From Tuwongella immobilis (GTDB lineage: Bacteria > Planctomycetota > Planctomycetia > Gemmatales > Gemmataceae), in contig NZ_LR593887.1 of NCBI RefSeq assembly GCF_901538355.1, forward strand, positions 3,200,920-3,264,919: a DNA stretch of 64,000 nucleotides. Reading direction: 5' to 3'. Below, piece after piece: positions 20,804-28,954 of the stretch. The position numbers were made by a program, and so were the translations under genes. How positions within the stretch are numbered: the first letter of the stretch is position 1; the number at the start of each line of letters is the position of its first letter. The notes beneath the pieces are model-generated. The model ran no database searches, was not told the origin of the DNA, and worked only from the letters and a program-made list of their open reading frames with translations.

Positions 20804-22120
20804 ATGTTATCGGAATCGGTGCTGAAATTAATTACCGCTGCTGTCGATGATGAACTCTCATCATCGGACCGTCGGGAATTGAACGCCCTGCTTCGCAAGG
20901 ATGCAGAAGTTCGAGCACTGTATGAATCGTTGATGGAGGATTCACAACGCCTCCGATCATTGCCATCATATGCCGCGCCCCCCTCGATGGAATCGTCGAT
21001 TCTCTCGCAGATCCGGAACGCAATGCCGGTTGGCTCGCGAGTTTCGCCGCGTCACCATTCCACAAAACGGTCTCGCATTCCGATTGGATTGAGCCTTTCA
21101 CTCGCAGCTTCAGTATTTCTGTTGATTGGTTTTGGCTCCTTCATTTTGTTCTCGAATGAACGGGCAATTACTGAGCCGACACTTGCTTACGTTCACTCTC
21201 AATCGCCTGAGATTGATTCGCGGGAGGGGGTTATTCAACCATCTCCAGTAAACACGAAGATGGAAGAACTCGCCAGTGATCGGCGATCGGAAGACCGTGT
21301 CCCGAGCGATCGTTCGACGGGACCCGCGCCGAAGCCGACGAATCCTCGGACACCCTCTAATTCTGGAATTCCATCCTCGCAAAATGACGATCGTCTTTTA
21401 GCATCGCCGGATCACTCGCGTGATTCACTTGGATTCGTCGTTCCGAAATTACCACCATTAATTGCGTTTGAATCGTTGGCGAGTCCGTCTGCGCAGAACC
21501 AACTCGAATCGTTGTTCCGATCCGAAACGAAAGTGCGACTGGAACTTACGGTTGAGGATCCGAATGCGTTCCTTGAATCGCTCGGCAAAGTGACTCGATC
21601 GCAGAAATATCAGTTCATTCAGGATGCGTTGTTAGTCCAACGGATTCAATCAAAACAGCCAACTCTACCGAATGGATTGTCCGACCAACTCACTCCATCA
21701 CAATGGATTCAATTGTTGTCCACGGTCAGTGCGACCACCAAAATGCGTGGGAAATTGATTGCTACTCCGATGTTAACTCGTGATATCCGTGACCTGTCAC
21801 GCTTGACCGGACTCCCAGAGTCGCAATTAATCCACGGTTCGGTTGCGAAACATGGAAGTGACCCAGCGGTTCCAGATCTGGCCCAGTTGACCGCTCAGTC
21901 GCTCGCGAAGTCGTTCGAGAACCGGTCCTCTTCTCTCGGATCGGAGAAGCCGACTGCTTCGAAAGAGAGTCAACTTCCAGGCATCTTTTTGTTTTCAGCA
22001 AATCCAGTGCGTGCGATCCCGGAAACGAGTGTAGAACTCCGACGCTTCTTGGTCATTCCGAGAACTAAGTCCTCCGATCAACGGCTTGTGTGGCTCGTGC
22101 TGCGAAAATTGGATTCATAA
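20804..22120 (+). CDS. Membrane anti-sigma factor (no zinc motif)
   Basis: A 438-residue protein. The N-terminal domain (LITAAVDDELSSSDRRELN) looks like the helical anti-sigma fold but has no HxxxCxxC zinc site. A single transmembrane helix at about residues 90-117 (IGLSLSLAASVFLLIGFG) separates it from a long Ser/Pro-rich extracytoplasmic part without a known domain. Its position directly after an ECF sigma gene makes it the probable cognate inhibitor, sensing an envelope signal through the periplasmic region. The start at 20804 has GGGGA 6 bases upstream. Specific pairing is inferred from synteny. Confidence 0.75.
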   Translation: MLSESVLKLITAAVDDELSSSDRRELNALLRKDAEVRALYESLMEDSQRLRSLPSYAAPPSMESSILSQIRNAMPVGSRVSPRHHSTKRSRIPIGLSLSLAASVFLLIGFGSFILFSNERAITEPTLAYVHSQSPEIDSREGVIQPSPVNTKMEELASDRRSEDRVPSDRSTGPAPKPTNPRTPSNSGIPSSQNDDRLLASPDHSRDSLGFVVPKLPPLIAFESLASPSAQNQLESLFRSETKVRLELTVEDPNAFLESLGKVTRSQKYQFIQDALLVQRIQSKQPTLPNGLSDQLTPSQWIQLLSTVSATTKMRGKLIATPMLTRDIRDLSRLTGLPESQLIHGSVAKHGSDPAVPDLAQLTAQSLAKSFENRSSSLGSEKPTASKESQLPGIFLFSANPVRAIPETSVELRRFLVIPRTKSSDQRLVWLVLRKLDS

Positions 22121-22170
22121 TCCAGCAGAGGACTTTGCGGCTTGGTGTGGATCGAATCCGATTTCCTTTC

Positions 22171-22208
22171 GCATTTCCGACTTCGAGTCTGGAAATGCGT
22201 TTTCGTTT
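22171..22208 (+). terminator. Putative terminator after the sigma/anti-sigma pair
   Basis: The hairpin GCATTTCC-GACT-TCG-AGTC-(T)-GGAAATGC (22171-22198, one bulged T) is followed by GTTTTCGTTT. Confidence 0.6.
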
Positions 22209-22326
22209 CCCCACAATGACGGTAAGGAAACACGCGAGCGATTCGTTTGGGCGCGTTCAAAACCATCGAATCGAATCCAGTATCGACGTATCGAAGTCAC
22301 CGTATCAGCGATTGAGGAGATTGAGA

Positions 22327-23268
22327 GTGTCTCTGACCCCGGAACAGATCACCGAGCTTCGACAACAACGCTATAATGGAACGGTTGTCTATCTTCAAAA
22401 AGCCCACTCGGATCTGATGATCTTACGGGTGAAACCCGATTTTCCCCGCCCAAAACACGTTGCCGGCCAGTATTGTTCTTTGGGACTTGGAAATTGGGAA
22501 ATTCGCGTTCCTGGAACTCAAGAAGAGGTGCTCTCAGAAGCCGAAGAATCGAAGGTCGTTCGGCGTGCATATTCGCTGAGTTGCTCGATGCTGCAAGACG
22601 ATCATTCGCTTTTTCCGATGGAGCAACAAGAATGGTTGGAGTTTTATATTGTACTGGTTCGAGATAATGGAGAAGGGAATAAAGCCCCGCAGTTGACGCC
22701 TCGACTGTTTATGTTGAAAGAAGGCGATCGGATTAACGTCGGGGAGAAAATTACCGGCCATTATACACTCGATCATGTGAAGCCCCAAGATAATGTGATT
22801 TTTCTTGGAACCGGGACTGGTGAAGCCCCCCATAATTACATGGTTTGGGAACTTCTGAAGAAGGGGCATCAAGGGAAGATTCTTTCAGCGAGTTGCGTTC
22901 GATTGAGCCGCGATTTGGGGTATCTTTCCACGCATCAGAAACTCATGTCTCGATTCGATAATTATCGATATTTGCCATTGACCACCCGGGAGTTACAACC
23001 GGGCACGCACAAAGTCTATATTCAAGACTTGATTACGTCAGGAGAGCTCGAGCGCCAACTCGGTACAACCTTGTCCCCCGAGACAACCCATGTCTATCTT
23101 TGCGGTAACCCGAAGATGATCGGAGTTCCGGTTAAAAATCCGACGACTGGGTTGCGAGAATATCCGGAACCAACCGGTGTGATTGAGCTCTTGGAACGAA
23201 TGGGGTTTAAAGCGGATGATGCCCGAACAAAGACAAAGGGCAACATCCATTTCGAAGAATACTGGTGA
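22327..23268 (+). CDS. Ferredoxin-NADP+ reductase-type flavoprotein
   Basis: A 313-residue protein starting at GTG 22327, with GAGGAG 9 bases upstream. FNR fold: the FAD-binding segment RRAYSLSCSM (RxYS type), then the NADP-binding part FLGTGTGEAPHNYMVWEL, and a C-terminal VYLCGNPKMIG with the usual CGxxxM. It should transfer electrons between NADPH and a ferredoxin or flavodoxin in the cytoplasm. It is the first gene of a probable four-gene operon with a Ser/Thr kinase, accA and a DUF4281 gene; gaps are 17, 33 and 9 bases. The open frame upstream to 22090 lacks a convincing start. Confidence 0.86.
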   Translation: MSLTPEQITELRQQRYNGTVVYLQKAHSDLMILRVKPDFPRPKHVAGQYCSLGLGNWEIRVPGTQEEVLSEAEESKVVRRAYSLSCSMLQDDHSLFPMEQQEWLEFYIVLVRDNGEGNKAPQLTPRLFMLKEGDRINVGEKITGHYTLDHVKPQDNVIFLGTGTGEAPHNYMVWELLKKGHQGKILSASCVRLSRDLGYLSTHQKLMSRFDNYRYLPLTTRELQPGTHKVYIQDLITSGELERQLGTTLSPETTHVYLCGNPKMIGVPVKNPTTGLREYPEPTGVIELLERMGFKADDARTKTKGNIHFEEYW

Positions 23269-23285
23269 TTGTCGGAGGAAGTCTC

Positions 23286-24146
23286 ATGGCAGATGCTGCC
23301 GAAATGATTGCTGGTTATAAACTGCGGACACTTCTTCAAACTGGTGCAGTATCCCAGGTTTACGAAGTGGTGGAGCCGTCCAGTGGTCGGCATTTCGCCA
23401 TGAAGATTCTCCTTCCCGAATTTTCAGAAAACCGTGATGTGCGGCAAAACTTGTTCCATGAAGCAAAGGTTGGGATTGAGCTGCGTCACGATAATATCAT
23501 CCGAATTGTGAAAGTGGATGAGAGTCGTGAGACACCACACTTTATCATGGAATTTTTCCCAGCAGGTAGTCTAAGAGGACGGCTCCAATCGAAAGATTTG
23601 GGATTTCTTCGAGAACACGCAGCGAAGATTCTAAAACAATCCGCAACAGCTCTCGCGTATATGAATTCTTCTGGCTGGGTTCATTGCGACGTGAAAGCAG
23701 ACAATATCTTGGTCAACTCACTCGGCGAGTTGCGGATGATCGACTTCGCGATTTCGAAGAAAATACCCACGGGATTTGCTCGGTGGTTCCATCGAAAGAA
23801 AAAGCCACAGGGAACACCGAGCTTTATGTCTCCTGAGCAGATTCGTGATGAGATCTTGGACGGGCGTGCCGACATTTACAGTTGGGGCGCCACGATGTAT
23901 GAAATCTTAACGGGTCGCCCTCCATTTCGTGCATCGTCACAGAATGAGCTACTGAAAAAACACTTGATCGATAAACCAGATTCTCCGATCGCGTATAACT
24001 CGGATCTTTCGGATGATATCTGTGCGTTGATTCTAAAATGTTTAGCGAAGAAACCAGAAGACCGATTTGCAAATTTCCATGATATTCTGATCAAGCTTCG
24101 CGATATGCGCATTTACAAAGTCAAGCCGATTCCAAAAAAATCGTGA
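23286..24146 (+). CDS. Ser/Thr protein kinase, non-RD, DFA variant
   Basis: A 286-residue Hanks-type kinase with no transmembrane segment or extra sensor domain. Visible motifs: the glycine loop LLQTGAVSQVYEV is poor in glycines, Lys in FAMKIL, Glu in HEAKVG, catalytic loop VHCDVKADNIL (HCD instead of HRD, non-RD), DFA instead of DFG in MIDFAISKK, and SPEQ plus DIYSWGATMYEILTGRPPF. The catalytic Asp, Lys and Asn remain, so it may be active, although the DFA change and the sparse glycine loop may alter nucleotide binding. The start has GGAGG 6-8 bases upstream. It lies between a flavoprotein and accA, so a role in redox or lipid control is possible. Confidence 0.85.
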   Translation: MADAAEMIAGYKLRTLLQTGAVSQVYEVVEPSSGRHFAMKILLPEFSENRDVRQNLFHEAKVGIELRHDNIIRIVKVDESRETPHFIMEFFPAGSLRGRLQSKDLGFLREHAAKILKQSATALAYMNSSGWVHCDVKADNILVNSLGELRMIDFAISKKIPTGFARWFHRKKKPQGTPSFMSPEQIRDEILDGRADIYSWGATMYEILTGRPPFRASSQNELLKKHLIDKPDSPIAYNSDLSDDICALILKCLAKKPEDRFANFHDILIKLRDMRIYKVKPIPKKS

Positions 24147-24179
24147 GTGGCGATCAGTTTAAGGATTACGGAGAGAATC

Positions 24180-25160
24180 ATGGCACCACCGACACCACTC
24201 GCATTCGAGTCGGAGATCCACCAACTGGAGGAATTACTCTCCAAGTTGGAGCAAGAATCGAAAGGAGTCAATCCAACCGAGGAGATTCGGCAGATTCGCA
24301 AAGAATTGACGAATCTTAAGAAAAATAAGTACGCGAATCTTGACCCTTGGGAAACAGTGCTGGTATCCCGTCATCCACAACGTCCGCAAACAATGGATTA
24401 TGTTGATCTAATGTTTGATGACTTCGTTGAGTTGCACGGCGATCGTGCATTCGGAGACGATCGAGCAATTCGCTGTGGCTTCGCTCGCCTGGGTGATCAT
24501 CGAGTGATGTTAATTGGCCATCAGAAAGGGCACACGCTTCAAGAGCGACAAGCCTGTTTTTACGGATGCGCACACCCAGAAGGGTATCGAAAAGCGCTCA
24601 ATAAAATGCGGCTTGCCGCAAAGTTCAAGATTCCAATCATCTGCTTCATCGATACTCCGGGAGCATTTCCTGGAATTGGTGCTGAAGAACGGGGGCAGGC
24701 ACAATTAATCGCTACCTCGCTTCTCGAGATGTCCAAACTAACAACACCGGTCGTTTGTGTGGTGATTGGTGAAGGGGGGTCTGGAGGCGCACTCGGTATT
24801 GGAATTGGTGATCGAGTCTCGATGCTCAAGCATGCGTATTATTCAGTGATTAGCCCAGAAGGATGTGCAGGGATTCTTTGGAAAAAAGCAACTGAAGAAA
24901 CGAAATCTCGAGCCGCTTCAGCGCTACGAATGACATCTAGCTATCTCGAAAAACTCAAGATCATCGACGATGTGATTCCAGAGCCGCTTGGCGGGGCACA
25001 TCGCGATCATAATGAAATGGCAAACACCTTAAAGACCTATCTTCTCCGCTATTTGCGGGAGTTAAAGGGACTTTCAACCGATGTGCTGATGGAACAACGG
25101 TATCTGAAGTTTCGGAAGATGGGTGTTTATTTGGATCCATTGGCAGCGAGTGGTTCATGA
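24180..25160 (+). CDS. accA: Acetyl-CoA carboxylase carboxyltransferase subunit alpha
   Basis: A 326-residue AccA, the usual length. It shows the family N-terminal coiled coil (LEELLSKLEQESKG), FDDFVELHGDRAFGDD, IDTPGAFPGIGAEERGQ, and the oxyanion-forming IGEGGSGGALGIG with ISPEGCAGILWK. With AccD it transfers the carboxyl group from biotin to acetyl-CoA to make malonyl-CoA, the first step of fatty acid synthesis. The start at 24180 follows GGAGAGA. It is 33 bases after the kinase and 9 before the DUF4281 gene, with no accD nearby. Confidence 0.94.
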   Translation: MAPPTPLAFESEIHQLEELLSKLEQESKGVNPTEEIRQIRKELTNLKKNKYANLDPWETVLVSRHPQRPQTMDYVDLMFDDFVELHGDRAFGDDRAIRCGFARLGDHRVMLIGHQKGHTLQERQACFYGCAHPEGYRKALNKMRLAAKFKIPIICFIDTPGAFPGIGAEERGQAQLIATSLLEMSKLTTPVVCVVIGEGGSGGALGIGIGDRVSMLKHAYYSVISPEGCAGILWKKATEETKSRAASALRMTSSYLEKLKIIDDVIPEPLGGAHRDHNEMANTLKTYLLRYLRELKGLSTDVLMEQRYLKFRKMGVYLDPLAASGS

Positions 25161-25169
25161 GGTAAACCG

Positions 25170-25598
25170 ATGAGTTGGGCAACGATCTTCACGATATCGA
25201 ATGTCATCGTCATCCCGTTCTGGTTGTTGATGATCGTTGCTCCGAATTGGCGAGTGACTCAAAGGGTTCTCGATTCTCTGAGACCTTTGCTGATTCTCCC
25301 ATGTCTTTATTTGGTTCTCCTGAGTACCACATTCGGTTCTGTGTTGCCATTACTGACACAGCCGCCCACTCTCGAATTGATCCAGCAATTGTTAAGCACT
25401 CCTCAGGGAGCAACGATTGGCTGGATTCATTTCCTTGCCTTTGACTTCTTTGTTGGAAGATGGATCTGGCTGGAAACTCGAGCAAAGCGATGGTCCATCT
25501 GGATCATCCGACTGATTTTAGTTTTCACGTTCATGCTCGGCCCGATTGGATTATTGCTCTATCTCGTCGGGCGCGAGCTTTCAGAAAAACGTCATTGA
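25170..25598 (+). CDS. DUF4281 / ABA4-like membrane protein
   Basis: A 142-residue protein with four predicted transmembrane helices (FTISNVIVIPFWLLMIVAP, LLILPCLYLVLLSTTFG, IGWIHFLAFDFFVGRW, IIRLILVFTFMLGPIGLLL). HFLAFDFFVGRW and LGPIGLLLYL are the conserved segments of the DUF4281/ABA4 family, best known from plant neoxanthin synthesis, though the bacterial role is unknown. GAGGT overlaps the accA stop region, which supports co-transcription. It converges with the next minus-strand gene after 11 bases. Confidence 0.8.
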   Translation: MSWATIFTISNVIVIPFWLLMIVAPNWRVTQRVLDSLRPLLILPCLYLVLLSTTFGSVLPLLTQPPTLELIQQLLSTPQGATIGWIHFLAFDFFVGRWIWLETRAKRWSIWIIRLILVFTFMLGPIGLLLYLVGRELSEKRH

Positions 25599-25609
25599 TT
25601 CAGAGAAAA

Positions 25610-27247
25610 TCAATTCTCAAAGATCAAGAAAAACTCCGTGCGGTCGACGGGGATCTTCTTCCGATAATCGTGAATGATTGAGAGCCAGATTGGATCACGA
25701 ACATAGCACCCATATAGAATTGTGGTAGAAATTGCTACGGTTCGATTATTTACACGATTGTAGAAGTCTTCACTGGAACGTATCTGCCAAGACTGCGGTT
25801 CGATCCAGCGAAATCCTGGTTGAAGAATCTGAGGATCTGTTCCAAAATACCAAACATCGATTGATTCTCGGTTATGGTGTTGCTTCCAGGTCTTCAGTTC
25901 TGGAAGTCCTTGTCCCCAATCGTAGTTTGAATCACTGACCGCTCGATAGCCTTCTTGAATTCCTCCGCCGATCGGGTTCACGTATCGGCTGCCGTGTGGC
26001 CATACTCGGAAAGTGTCCCAGGCCAAAGAAATGAACGCGCAGCCAATTAATATCTGAATCGTGAGGCGTTTCCATCGGGTTGTGATTGAGCAAATCTCAC
26101 TCAGCCAAATCCCAATACAGATTATCGTCATTACGAAAAATGGAAACTGGAGCCTCAGTCCAATTTGGACTCGACAATTCCAGGTGAATAGCCACAAAAC
26201 AATCGAGACAACGACTGGCCAGTTGAAGGTTCGGGTTCGAGCGGTTCGAAGGAGCATTCCAAACCATCCGATTAGAATCGGAATGGGGAACTTTAGAAAG
26301 AACAGAATCGGAAAATAGTAACTTACTGCTCGCGGCCAACTATGCTCGAAAAGATATGCTCCGTGCCCTTGGAGATTGTGCTTGATTTGATAAACGATTG
26401 CGACACCGGCGTTATTGAATATGGCAAGGTTCTCACTCAACCATACGAACCACGGTTTCCAAATCTGGTCGGTGAGTCCATGTGCCCAAGAAATAAACGT
26501 TGGCTCGGTGCGAAAATCACTACCGCAGATGATCAAGACAAGTGACAAGCCGATTGCGATGATCTGAAATTGCTCTTCGATTAACGAACGGACGCGAACC
26601 TGAATCTCTCGCCAATTCCATGATTCCCGATTTTGAAGCCACCCAGTGAATGTGATTGCCGCCATACAGAGCGGAGCGAATAACAGTGTGGATGCTTTCG
26701 CGAGCATTGCGATCGCGTACAGCAATGCAGGAATCAAAATACGTGATCGCCACTTCAAGTGACGGGTAGTCGCGTAGAAGTCAAGAAGCAACAGGATGCA
26801 TGAGGTGACCGCGAGATCGGTTGTTGCAAATGGGAGATGTCCTTGAAGATCAGGCGACAACACGAGAATCAACGTTGTCAATCGACCAGCCAAGGCCCCA
26901 CCAAAACGAGAAGCAATTCGGAATGAAGTGAGGAGGAGAATGAACCAAAATACGAGATTTGGTAGTCTCACCCAAAGCTTCAAGTCGTCTAAGTTTTCCC
27001 ATGTATTCCATTGATTGCCCGTGACCCATTCTGAGATTGCAGCAGGTAAAGTCGCGACCTGAACTGGGAGCGGCATCGTACCAATCCGCATCAATTCGTA
27101 CGTAGATCCCGTTCGCCAGAACTCGAGCCCGCATCGAACATAGATTGGTTCGTCAAATGTCCACCCGACATGCGCTGATGCGAACACGCTCAAGCAGGCG
27201 CTGACGAGAAAGCAAGCCGCGAGCCAACAACGGTCCCAGAATGCCAT
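25610..27247 (-). CDS. Multi-TM glycosyltransferase 39-like protein
   Basis: A 545-residue integral membrane protein with about 10-12 hydrophobic helices. The start at 27247 has GGAGAG upstream. The first loop has HVGWTFDEPIYVRCG, with the acidic pair typical of the Asp catalytic motif in GT-C glycosyltransferases (ArnT/PMT). A late periplasmic segment YDWGQGLPELKTWKQ resembles that of dolichol-phosphate-mannose-like transferases of planctomycetes. It probably transfers a sugar from a lipid carrier to an acceptor on the outer side of the membrane; donor and acceptor are unknown. It is divergent from the next membrane gene. Confidence 0.8.
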   Translation of the reverse strand: MAFWDRCWLAACFLVSACLSVFASAHVGWTFDEPIYVRCGLEFWRTGSTYELMRIGTMPLPVQVATLPAAISEWVTGNQWNTWENLDDLKLWVRLPNLVFWFILLLTSFRIASRFGGALAGRLTTLILVLSPDLQGHLPFATTDLAVTSCILLLLDFYATTRHLKWRSRILIPALLYAIAMLAKASTLLFAPLCMAAITFTGWLQNRESWNWREIQVRVRSLIEEQFQIIAIGLSLVLIICGSDFRTEPTFISWAHGLTDQIWKPWFVWLSENLAIFNNAGVAIVYQIKHNLQGHGAYLFEHSWPRAVSYYFPILFFLKFPIPILIGWFGMLLRTARTRTFNWPVVVSIVLWLFTWNCRVQIGLRLQFPFFVMTIICIGIWLSEICSITTRWKRLTIQILIGCAFISLAWDTFRVWPHGSRYVNPIGGGIQEGYRAVSDSNYDWGQGLPELKTWKQHHNRESIDVWYFGTDPQILQPGFRWIEPQSWQIRSSEDFYNRVNNRTVAISTTILYGCYVRDPIWLSIIHDYRKKIPVDRTEFFLIFEN

Positions 27248-27362
27248 GGAAAGCTCTCCGCGAAGCATTGCAATCGTGATCAGGGAGTTATCCGTAGCGT
27301 CGATCTTCGGAATGCACAAGTCCAACCAGCACCGAGGCGGCTCACCAAAGAAGGTTGATACC

Positions 27363-27470
27363 GAAGACTACATAATATACATTATCGGACGTAGTTTGGC
27401 CCGTTCGAGATCCCGACTCGAGAGATAGGGATTTCCTTCCGTGTCCGATAATCTATCTTATGTAGTCTTC
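27363..27470. repeat. 28-bp inverted repeat with 52-bp loop
   Basis: The arms 27363-27390 and 27443-27470 are complementary at 26 of 28 positions (for example GAAGACTACATAA to the right-arm TTATGTAGTCTTC). A smaller ATCCC/GGGAT pair lies inside. It sits between two divergent promoters, so it is not a simple terminator. It may be a structured RNA, a cruciform-forming regulator or a small MITE remnant. Confidence 0.75.
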
Positions 27471-27561
27471 TTGGCTCTGATTTGGGTTCGGCTTGTTTTT
27501 GGCGGCCCGTTGCTTTATGCCGAGTGCAAATTGATCTTCTTCTGCGAATCTCGAGTCTGAT

Positions 27562-28938
27562 ATGAACTCGCTACTCGACAATCCTCAGGACCGATTTGGA
27601 ATGATACGATGGACGGGCCGACTTCGCTGGATGCTGATGATCTTGTCCGGATGTTGGTTCCTGATTTTGGCGAGAGATTACGCCGGGTCCTGGAATGATG
27701 CAAGTCGACTTGCGATGGTGGAGTCACTGGTTGACTATCGAAGCTTAGCGATCGATCATTCGAGGTGGGTGTCAACAGGCGATAAGTTGTTCGTGGATGG
27801 GCACTTCTATTCGGATAAGCCGCCTGTCATCGCGCTTGGTCTCGCATCAATCTATCAACTGATTCAGACGCTGACTGGAATTAGCTTTCATGAGAACGAA
27901 TCTCTTGTCTGCTGGCTTTTGGTGGTTCTCGGCATGGGGCCCCCGTTTCTGTGGGCGATCTGGTCCATCGATACGATCGGAGAATCTCTTGGACTGCGAA
28001 TTGCCGATCGATTGCTAATTTGGTTTAGCCTCAACTTTGGAACCGTCCTGGTGGCATATTCGCAGTTTTTGAATCAACATTTTCTGTTCTTCTGCTTCCT
28101 AACCATTCTTCTTGAGCGAGTCTTTTCGGCGATGTGGGAGCCGAAGGAAAAATATTTCAAAGATTCCATTTTAATTGGGACTTGTGCTGGGATCCTCTAT
28201 GGCTGTGATCAGGCGGCTGGTCCCTCTTTAGTTGTTGCATTGGGGATTTATGGAGTTCTGACGCAATCCTGGAGAAGAAATCTAACGATTATTATCTCGG
28301 CTCTCCCCTGGCTTCTCCTCCACCACATCGTCAATTACCAAATCGGTGGCTCATTTGCTCCTGCAAATTCAAATCCAGACTACTTGAAATGGCCAGGTTC
28401 TGCATTTCACGTTGGAAATATGACAGGGGTGATCCCTGACCGTTCCGTTGGAGTGTTAATTGGATATGGGTTTGAAATGCTGATTGGGAAAAAAGGATTC
28501 ATTGGTCATAACCCGACCCTCTATCTTGCAGTCGTAGGATGGGTTCTTCTGAGAAAAGCATCTCAAAATCCTCCATTGAATCGGTTTCTTGAAATGATTG
28601 CAATCTGGACTGGAATGACATTTGTGGCATACCTTCTCTTCTCAAACAACGCATCTGGTGCATGTTTATCCGTCAGATGGTTCGTCCCGTTTCTTGCCCC
28701 TGGATATATCGTTTTGATGCTCTTGCTTGCGAATCTGCCAGCAGTTCGACCAGTGTTGATCATCCTGACCGTAACTGGTTTCCTACTCGGGCTTTCGATG
28801 GTACTTCGCGGACCATGGACTCAGCGAATGCTGCCCGGATATTGGATAATTCAGGGAATCGGACTCGCCGCCGCTTGCGTGACATGGTATAAGATCAGTG
28901 CCTCCCTCTCCACCCGGAATCTTCGTGTCGTTCATTGA
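27562..28938 (+). CDS. Multi-TM glycosyltransferase-like protein
   Basis: A 458-residue integral membrane protein with roughly 10 helices. Its first extracytoplasmic loop has FVDGHFYSDKPPVIALG, the HFYSDKPP element that planctomycete GT-C (GT39-like) proteins carry after the first helix. A long hydrophobic core follows with loops such as NSNPDYLKWPG. The family assignment is less firm than that of the neighbour at 25610-27247, from which it is transcribed divergently. Its catalytic Asp is not obvious. It probably acts in envelope glycan or lipid modification, by inference from fold only. The next gene, an oxidoreductase, follows after 16 bases. Confidence 0.7.
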   Translation: MNSLLDNPQDRFGMIRWTGRLRWMLMILSGCWFLILARDYAGSWNDASRLAMVESLVDYRSLAIDHSRWVSTGDKLFVDGHFYSDKPPVIALGLASIYQLIQTLTGISFHENESLVCWLLVVLGMGPPFLWAIWSIDTIGESLGLRIADRLLIWFSLNFGTVLVAYSQFLNQHFLFFCFLTILLERVFSAMWEPKEKYFKDSILIGTCAGILYGCDQAAGPSLVVALGIYGVLTQSWRRNLTIIISALPWLLLHHIVNYQIGGSFAPANSNPDYLKWPGSAFHVGNMTGVIPDRSVGVLIGYGFEMLIGKKGFIGHNPTLYLAVVGWVLLRKASQNPPLNRFLEMIAIWTGMTFVAYLLFSNNASGACLSVRWFVPFLAPGYIVLMLLLANLPAVRPVLIILTVTGFLLGLSMVLRGPWTQRMLPGYWIIQGIGLAAACVTWYKISASLSTRNLRVVH

Positions 28939-28954
28939 CTTGTTCGAGCAATGT

